NCBI GenBank assembly: GCA_019633425.1
Contig: WSUB01000026.1
Location: forward strand, 186,001-250,000
Length of the DNA: 64,000 nt
Direction of reading: 5' to 3'
Origin: Tulasnella sp. 424
Lineage: Eukaryota; Basidiomycota; Agaricomycetes; Cantharellales; Tulasnellaceae
Part shown: positions 56,525 through 64,000 of the stretch, in pieces
How positions within the stretch are numbered: position 1 is the stretch's first letter
Layout of the letters: each line of letters opens with the position of its first letter
Program-made: the position numbers and the translations under genes
Notes under the pieces: model-generated
What the model saw: only the letters and a program-made list of their open reading frames with translations
Databases searched by the model: none
Told to the model about the DNA's origin: nothing

Positions 56525-58258
56525 TCAGAAAATTGAGATCTTCCCCTTAATCTTTCTGGAGCTGCTCAATTCAGGTGTTTGATACAGTTCCTTTCCTTGG
56601 CCATCAATACACAAAGTGTCACATTTGCTCGAGATACGAGACGCAAACTCGTGGACGTTTGGTCGTCGGTTGACTGTGGAGGCATCATGCTGGCGTCAGG
56701 AATGATCACGCTCCAGGCTCCCGGAAGTTCCTACCCTTGAGGGCCTGAAGGAGGTTCCACGTAAAAATTCCGTGAGTCGTTCCGGAATCTCCCTGATCCT
56801 CCGGATACTTCGCACTGTAGGATGATTGAGGTTTTGTGGTCGAGGATATTTCAATCTTTTGGATATGCAGGGTTGAGATCTGGTATACTTAATGCAACAT
56901 GTATAAAACTACTTACCACCTGACTCTTCATCTGCACTTCAGACGCTGGTTCGGATCTGTTTACCCACTTGCCATCCTTATCGTGAAGGTATGGCAAAGC
57001 TGTGGAAATATCAGACGCAGCCCGTCTCAGCCTAAACGGGGAGTTGCTTACCAAGAAACCCACCGCTGTGACAAGCCTGTGAGATAGCACAAAAGGAATA
57101 CTAGTCAGCGGCTGGAAAGTAGCAAAGAGGCAGGACCTCACATCAAGTATCGCCTAACGATGAGGTGTTTGTCAGATCCAGCCGGATGACCAGACTTCTA
57201 GGACGGCTTACTATGATTGTCGTGGTCGGAAACCTTGACAGGGCAAGCCATGTACGAAGCTCCTGGATGGATGGTAGGCACAGGTAAGGGATGGTAATAT
57301 GTTCGGAATGGAGCTCCCTACATAGTCGTATAGTTTTCGGTCCCCTTGAAGCACTATATCTGAGTTCGACGCACGAAACGGACTCAGCATCAGAGATTAA
57401 TAACTGAGGTCGATGTTACGTACGTGCGTCCCCATCAACCGGCGGGGGGTCTAATTCAATGTGGCCGCTGACTTTTGTTCTCTGTGTCAGTCAAGGAGAA
57501 AGATGGAAGGACGTGAAGAATTCACAATATAGCAAACACTTATCCCCTCTTCCCAGGTCCTGCATTGTACCCTGAACGCGCGTTGCCTGCCAATGAGATG
57601 ACGTTCTGTTAGACTTATCTCTCATATCAGTGATATTATGACGTACAATGTTACGGTGAGTGGCGGGTATCGTGGGTACTTGGTGGGAATGGCCAGTATG
57701 GTCCTGGAAATCCATTTCGAAATCGGTGAAAATAAGGAATTGCCGGGTCTCATTTTGGTGGCGATCTGAAGGAATTGAACAGGATAGATAAGTCAAAAAT
57801 TCTTCAGTTCTCTCACGCGCCATACATTGCACACGTTGGAGGAGCAGAGTCAAGTCCTCCCGAGGACCTTTCAACGTCATGGAGCCGCCTTCGGCCCATT
57901 CGACGTCCCGATAACAAAGGCAGATCTGGACGTGTAAAGTAAGAGATATATCTCATAAATATTGTAGGAATGTATCTTACGATGATAAAGATATTAGCGT
58001 GCCCTGCCGAGATAAGACTTGATCGGTCACTGATCAATTTGCTATGAGGGGCAAAAAATCTCACCGCTCTGCAGGTTGAAAGGACGCCAGTGACGTCGGA
58101 GCCATGTGCCAGTCAATGGCGCATACCTGCAATCATAAAGAAATGGTCAGAGCAGAGAGCCGGCCGAATCTAACGAAGCGGACGCACTCCGTAGTGTTGG
58201 CCAACTGGGGACCGGCGCTGCCCTGACGTAGGGAGCTGCCTTTAAAAAAGCGAGCCAT
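56525..58258 (-). CDS. Caspase-like protease C8 (clade II), catalytic dyad present
   Basis: Fourteen minus-strand exons keep frame: 58258-58188, 58126-58065, 58003-57981, 57925-57826, 57765-57647, 57586-57526, 57471-57424, 57359-57322, 57262-57212, 57153-57142, 57076-57052, 56999-56917, 56855-56735, 56673-56525; 320 residues. Exon lengths equal C7 except exon 7 (48 instead of 45 nt). Motifs: ANIFIIICLCYRD, GPREDL, FLIFTDF, PATHRNI, GDKCLLYFSGH (His149), TTTIIAILDACHSGGFL (Cys197), GTTHGIFTWNLLQAL. No inactivating change seen although surrounding non-coding DNA differs by many indels from segment D. Expected active. Confidence 0.92.
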
Positions 58259-61200
58259 CGCGTCAAGCGAGGTAGGCATTATAGAATATGGGAAGGAGAG
58301 GTAAATATTTAGGAGAAGTGAATATTTAGGAGAGGTAAATATTTAGGAGAGGGAGGGACGAGAGAGATGTTGTCCTCAGCAGAGCAGTGACGACCACGCC
58401 TTTAAACGCGCCAGTGATCTTCTCGGAAAAAGGTTTCATAGCAAAACTTCCAGTGAGGGGGTACCGCTCTATAGCATGCTTTGGACTCGCCGTATCCATG
58501 CTCTCCGGACCCGCCTGAAACCCGTCGTCTCCCTCCTCAAAATGCTTTGCGCCAAAGGATGGCTGTATGATTGAATGGCCTGCGATAACTCCCCCGAGAT
58601 TGTGGCTCCTCTGCGACCGCGTAAGGGGGTATCCGCCCGCAACCGGATTCCCCATTCCCGCGTTTTGTTCGTCAGAGTCGGGTTGCACTCCCTCCTTCAA
58701 GAAACGCCTAACAGCGACGAGAGTGGCCAGAAAAGCGAGGCAGCTGGTGAAAATATGGCCCGGAAACCTTAATTTCCGATCTAATCTATCGGGAATCAAT
58801 CTATCCTCTGCCCGATCCCCTAGTCGTCCTGAGCTTCAAAGCTCGCCCGGCTCAGAAAACAATGTCGCCCTAGGAACGGCCGAATATTACTGGAGTCATG
58901 TATCTGGAGATCGAGTGTCCTTGCATCTAAAGGGATGGCGGATAGTGCATTGCATCTCCGATCAGCTGTTTCGATCGCAAGCGTTTCCACCCAGGCCTCG
59001 GGACAGCAAACGGTCCCCACTGGGTTAATCCTAACAAGGGAGAGCAAAGCTACGATGGGCGCGATTATTCAACGAGAAGCGGGGAATATCGGATTAATTA
59101 TCCCGTTAAATAACTGGACAACCTGACCTCCGTCTCTGGTAACCGAACGGAACCTTCCTCGTTGAAGGCATTAGGTACCAATGCTTCCCACAGGTTCCGC
59201 TTGCTCGGATACTTTGGGAAAGCTAAAGCGTAGGGAGCTCTGAAGAGAGAACAGTGTCATGTGAGTCATCATGACAACCGATCTAGAGATAACCAGAAGT
59301 CGCCACGAGGAAACCTTGATGGACGACGACGTCGTTGATTCGAATTTAGCATGTTTGCCTTATTCATCCTTCCACAGAAACGATTCCAACAGGACAGTCG
59401 AGATTGAATGCTGTTGTTCCAATACTGGGGCACACTTTGGGAGGAGTGCCACCGGACAGCGCAGCGAGCTGGAGTTGGGTTGGCCGAGGTCGTTCTGCAA
59501 ATAAGACTGTTTCTTGGGATGCTTGCACTAGTGAACAAAGTATGGAGGATATTCCAGCTTGAAGACTCCGAAATATGCTCGTGAGCAGCGGCATTCCTTC
59601 TTCTGGCAACTTCGCTCATCAAAACCGCTATTTCCGGAGGCGTGGCCGAGTACCGAGGATTTCCATATCCCCGCATAAAGCTGTCCTTTGGACGGGCGGT
59701 ATACAAGAACCCAGCATTCCAAGCGCAAGAGGAGGTTTCTTAGTGAGGATGGGGGAAAAAGAGCTTTCTAAGTCATGTAAGTCTAGCCGCTTAAATACAT
59801 AAGTCCGCGATGGTCCTGTACCCTATTCCTCAGGGCTACCAGCCACTTGATGCACCGACTGTGTAATTTCCTGCCGTACATATGCCATGGATACCGCCAC
59901 GGTTAGTGGGCTTGGGTAGCTCCCTTCCAGAAGCTCTAATCGACTGCATGACGTAGAGCTGGAGCAGCCGGGTGAAAAGGCATGTGACGGTGCGCGCATC
60001 TTCGCAGAAAAAAACGTTTTATGGCGGTTTGATGGCCAGGAGCAGCCGCATAACACTCAATGAACAAGAACAGTGAAAGCAGGAGCTTTTCTTGCCCTTC
60101 TTTGTCCACTGACAAGCCCCACTTCCAGTCGTTGAAATCGACATATTTCAGACAAGTCCAGTCCCTGACAGACCTGATTCCAGAGAGATCGACCCGCAAA
60201 GCGTCGGTCGCATTTGGACAATGACTCGTGTACGACAATAACGGGAGCGGCCCAAATTGGTGTCCGTTGCCTCGACGTCAGAAGCGGTGCACCGGACGAA
60301 TCCCAGAAGGCCTTGCGGTAAGCCTGCAGGCTAACACCCTCCCGGTCACCTTGCCTACAGTGCTATGGAAAGAGGAGGGAGTTTTCCATCGACTTCGTTA
60401 GCACCTTGCAAGTGAGGTTTCCGCCCTCGCTGGTATTGGGGAGCCGAGTTGCTGGAGTGTTCGAAGCGGGGGTACCTACTATTTCGGGCATATGTGTATT
60501 ACCCAAACCTTCACTAGTCCAAGCAAGAGTGCGGCTCCTTAATTACCTACCTCGTCAAGACGGCCTCGGGAGCGACTGGCCGCAAGTTTGGCTGCTCGTA
60601 AAGACCCTGAAAATCGGAGTCCGAGGAACAGGCCTTTTCGGGCGAGCATTGCACGCACCCTTGAAGCGGCAGCAATTAACATCATCGCGGCTCGCTCGTC
60701 GGACGTTGAAGAGAGCGGAGCCAGGAGGCTCACGCTAGTAGGGCCTTGAGTTCAGCTTCAGTGACTGAGGAAACTGCCGCTTATCCTCCTGCAGCCGGAC
60801 AGTTCTCTCCAAAACGAATACCTGATGACTTCGAAGGAATACCCCGTGGAGCTCTCGCTAGGCTATTTCTTCTACCTTCACGATTGTGAACTAGACGAAG
60901 TTCATTCGACAACTAAGCTTATAAGACCTTTTGCTCCTAAGTATGATACAGTCGGTGTTCATTGGTAGACAGTGTCCTGCTGTCGGCTTCGATTCTAATC
61001 CGGACCACCGGATTTGCCACCGCTGCAACTGCATGTCGCTTGCAACTTGCGCTGAGGCCAGAAGCCCTCTCTGTTGAGAAATGCACTGATACGAAATAAC
61101 ACCCAGAGTTGCTATTCTTCCATGCGCTCTTCTGCCATGATGACGACCACGACGTGGACGTAGGTGCGCTGCAAGGACTTTCGGCGTGGCTGTGACAGGG

Positions 61201-61801
61201 GGGGCCTGAAATTTGTCGCAGTGACGGGTGTGACATTCATCAACGACCACCCTTTCGTCGGACTCGAAATTTCTCATATTATGCAAGGCATGTTTAATTA
61301 CACCATAAACGAGATGTGCCATAAGTGCTGTACTTCACCACAGGAAAGCATCGTCTGTTTGGGTCGACCGGTCGATCCGTTGGCTAAGTGTTCAGGTCGA
61401 AAGGAATACATCACCGCGCATGATAATCGTCGGGTTCTGGTATAACGGGCTTGAGTTCAGTTATGACAATAAGGGAGGAAGAGACTCAACCGGTGGGGTG
61501 TTTCACGTACATGGCCTTGTATACTGATTAGGCGAACCAAATCGCGTAGCATATATCTCTTCCCAGAGACTGTATATACTGAATACTGAACCATAAGTTG
61601 AAAAGGGCATGGCTTAATGTGTTTCATCCTTGCATTGATTTCCTGGCTGGTCGGGGGTTCAACCTAAAGGGGCAAACAAAGCATCGATGAGAAAAACACT
61701 TCCTTACTAAGCCACTGATCGACGAAATCCTGAACGGAACGAAAAAGGAAAGGGGGAGCGTACCTTTAGTCCACCAGGGACATGCCTCCAGTAACGTTCG
61801 C
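58259..61801. other. Region between C8 and C9
   Basis: 58350-60640 is the upstream part of segment E. The minus frame 58799-58326 is open for 157 codons and partly matches the same frame of segment D (RSQRxHxLGGxIxG), so a short gene or an upstream exon of the caspase is possible but not shown. 60650-61800 has no supported gene. Confidence 0.4.
58294..58351 (+). repeat. 17-bp minisatellite, three units
   Basis: AGGAGAGGTAAATATTT repeated three times (the middle unit reads AGGAGAAGTGAATATTT) and followed by AGGAGAG. It lies 36 bp upstream of the C8 ATG on the minus strand, within the likely 5' leader or promoter. Absent from segment D. Confidence 0.75.
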
Positions 61802-63565
61802 TTAAAGAAGTGAGACCTTTCCGCCAATCCTTCGGGAGCTGCTGAGAACGGGAACTTGGTGCCATTCGTGGTTCCGTCCGTCACGTTCGTCAATCCAGGG
61901 TGTGTCGCACTTGCTGTAAATATGAGCGGCGAGGTCATGTAGGTTTGGCCGCGGGTTGACTATGAAGACGTCGTGGTTAGTCAGAGGTGCTTGCGCTTCG
62001 AACCCCCAGAGGTGCCTACCTTTAAGATATTTGAGGAGGTGCCAAGACAATATTCCATGAGTAGTTTCTGATTCTTCGCCTTCTTTATACATCTCGCTGA
62101 ATGAGAGCTGATCCCTGGAGGTTGAAGATATTTCGACCTTTGGAAGGGTATCAATGGGATTTGGGACGGTATGCCAGAGGGCCGGGTATGGATAAACTCA
62201 CAACCTGACTGTTCATCCGCTCTCCATATGCCCCACCTGTCGTGCCTATATGTCGATCGCCTTTCGTGTGTACATATGGCAAGCCTGTAAAATATGGGGT
62301 TCAGTAGCCCGCCACAATCCCTTTGGATCGACACCTCTCGTACCGAGGAAGCCACCGCTGTAGCACGCCTACAAGCCGGTATGAAGAAAACTTGATCAGA
62401 GATAGCAATTCATGGCCGGGATACAAACTCACGTCGAATATAGCCTGATGGGTATGTCTATGTCAGTAAAAGTCAAGGTGTAAGGAGAGGTGAATGCCTC
62501 ACAACAATGGTTGTTGTAGGGAACCTCGACTGATTGAGCCATGCACGAAGCTCCTGTTAAAGTAAAGGTATGTGTTAGGGGAGAGCAAACTTCGTAATAC
62601 GGGTTGTCGCACATGATCATAAATTCCTTCGTCATCATGTAGGATGATACCTGAATGCGGCCGAAAGGTTCCGATCAGCCCAGGATATTAAGGGACGGGT
62701 GTGGGCAAGACACACGTGCACTGCTCCCACCGCCCTGCGGGTCCAACTCGATGTGGCCACTATCTGTATTTGCCTTTCAGCTTCTGAGGTGGAGGGAATG
62801 GAAAGACAGCTTACAGTACATCACACATTTATCCCCCCTATCCAGGTCTCGCATCGTATCCTGAACCCGCGTTGCCTGCCGTTGAACCCGGTTTGTCAGG
62901 TTGGTGCTTTATGATGGCAGCGCGGCGACGTACAATGTTATCACGAGTAGCAGGAAGCGTGGCGACGGTGCCAGAAATGCCAGTATGATCCTCAAACCGC
63001 ACTTCAAAATCGGTGAAGATAAGGAATTGCCGATCTTCATTCTGGTGCCGATCTAAAGAAAATAGAAATGGACTGATCAGCGAACGGAATTGCATTGTAG
63101 CAAGGGTACCGACATTGCAGGTTACGTAAGAGCAGAAGCAGGTCATTCTGGGGACCCGCCAGACCCATAGAGCCGCCCCCTGGCCACTCAAGGCCCTCAT
63201 AGCAGAGGCAGATCTGAGGGATGAAGGTGAGACGTGATGGCAAGACTTTGGAATTCGGGTGTTTCTTACTATTAAAAATACGTTAGCGCGACCTGTGGAA
63301 ATCCGAATCACTCAGTCGGTGATCAAGTTGTTGTGAGGCCTCATCTCGAGATCTCACCGCTCCGAAGGTTTATAGTACGCGAATGACGTCGAAACCATGC
63401 TCCAATCAATGGAGCATACCTATGGGAACAAAAAGATGTTATGGCCAGATTCCCGAGCAAAGCTATGAAGAGGACGCACTGGGTCGCGTTTAGCAAATCG
63501 GCTTGGGCACTGCCCTGTAGTTTAGGAGCTCCCTTGAACAAGCGAGCTACTTTTTGAAGGTTCAT
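61802..63565 (-). CDS. Caspase-like protease C9 (clade II), catalytic dyad present
   Basis: Fourteen minus-strand exons keep frame: 63565-63480, 63419-63358, 63292-63270, 63213-63114, 63052-62934, 62875-62815, 62763-62716, 62650-62613, 62553-62503, 62444-62433, 62368-62344, 62284-62202, 62137-62020, 61959-61802; 327 residues. Motifs: ANVFLIICLCYEG, GPQNDLLLLL, FLIFTDFE, PATRDNI, GDKCVMYYSGH (His154), TTTIVAIFDACYSGGFL (Cys202), TTHGILSWHLLKYL and tail VPVLSSSRR. Catalytic residues are intact and DACYSGG is the commonest metacaspase form. This is the most diverged of the three minus-strand copies, yet exon sizes are kept. A longer N-terminus is possible because the frame upstream of the ATG stays open for a few codons. 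Confidence 0.91.
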
Positions 63566-64000
63566 GTGTATGGGGGGAGGGAGGAGGGGAATCTGATTGC
63601 CCTTGCAGGTGAGCGACAACTGCAGCTTTTATGGCCCTTGCGCATTGCGAGCCGCGCGCCCCTCGCATGGCTTCCACAAACGAATCTCACAGCTTGGTGA
63701 TATTTTTCCATTGCAATGATTGGGACTCGTTGTGGTCTTGAGCTTTTCCAGATGCGCAGCCCCAAGCCAGCCCCGTCGGATCTTCCTGAAACCAGTGCCC
63801 TTTCGGAGTGATCGGTTCCACACCAGGTAGCGCGTCAACATCAGGAGGGCCGTGAAAGCTTTTTCGAGCTGACGTCTCTTGTATGAGCGTGCTGGATCTG
63901 GCTTCAGTATGGGATCTCCACAGCCTTTTCCTTTGTTGTGAGGGAATCCGTTGGCTCCCGAGTCGCAGAACAAGCACCATGGGATGGGTGATTGGATACT
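63566..64000. other. Upstream region of C9
   Basis: Weak similarity to 58360-58600 (segment E), in the order expected for a third copy of the caspase unit. The minus frame 63973-63629 is open but not supported as a gene. Confidence 0.35.

Larger units (their letters stand above)
56200..60640. repeat. Segment E: duplicated unit around C8
   Basis: Second copy of segment D in the same orientation, with a unique spacer of about 3 kb between them. A third, shorter copy surrounds C9. Confidence 0.75.

Noticed and set aside
1..64000. CRISPR arrays, rRNA, operons
   Set aside because: Genome is eukaryotic; no spaced direct repeats of CRISPR type and no rRNA signatures were seen.

Overview
The window is nuclear DNA of a filamentous basidiomycete fungus, most likely an agaricomycete. 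Genes are cut by many 45-70 bp GT-AG introns, start codons sit in CACC/AAAATG contexts, promoters carry TATA boxes, and the protein families (DUF6699, fungal DUF2235 hydrolase, HGDLK-type kinase fused to TPRs, SMYD-type SET protein, RPAP3-like protein) are typical of that group. One 98-bp assembly gap is present (7678-7775). No bacterial, phage, rRNA, tRNA or CRISPR feature was seen.

The main content is easy to miss because it is split over very short exons: nine genes for caspase/metacaspase-like proteases (peptidase C14 fold), called C1-C9 here. C1 (1-876, minus, runs off the window) and C3-C6 (28.9, 37.5, 42.9 and 46.5 kb, plus) form clade I, with a [GA]GH[VA] histidine motif and a DVC[HF] cysteine motif. 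C2 (12.4-14.1 kb, plus) and C7-C9 (48.95-50.7, 56.5-58.3 and 61.8-63.6 kb, minus) form clade II, with [YF]SGH and DAC[HY]SGGFL. I joined their 12-14 exons by hand. In C3, C4, C5, C7, C8 and C9 every junction keeps frame. Equivalent exons keep nearly identical lengths across the family, including a 12-nt exon and a 25-nt exon around the catalytic Cys. C1 and C2 have lost the catalytic His.

Layout. 1-0.9 kb: C1. 2.3-3.2 kb: doubtful coiled-coil gene. 4.35-6.88 kb: protein kinase-TPR fusion. 7.4-11.3 kb: damaged copy of the C2-DUF2235 pair, holding the gap, a stray exon block of the 17-21 kb gene and a deleted DUF2235 copy. 12.4-16.7 kb: C2 and the main DUF2235 gene. 17.25-21.1 kb: 1242-residue Ser/Arg-rich protein. 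21.6-22.6 kb: Pro-rich protein. 23.1-45 kb: a tandem block [DUF6699 - SMYD SET - RPAP3-like - caspase] present three times. Block A (23-31 kb) is intact. In blocks B (31-39.7 kb) and C (39.7-45 kb) the companion genes have decayed while the caspase genes (C4, C5) stay open. 45-48.2 kb: C6. 48.6-64 kb: C7-C9, each in a duplicated segment with otherwise non-coding or unrecognised DNA.

How the genes may work together is inference. Caspase-like proteases, a DUF2235 serine hydrolase and a kinase-repeat receptor-like protein with near-identical repeats, in a region of repeated duplication and decay, look like a fungal regulated-cell-death or allorecognition/immunity island. SMYD, RPAP3-like, DUF6699 and the two low-complexity genes look like ordinary genes caught in the duplications.
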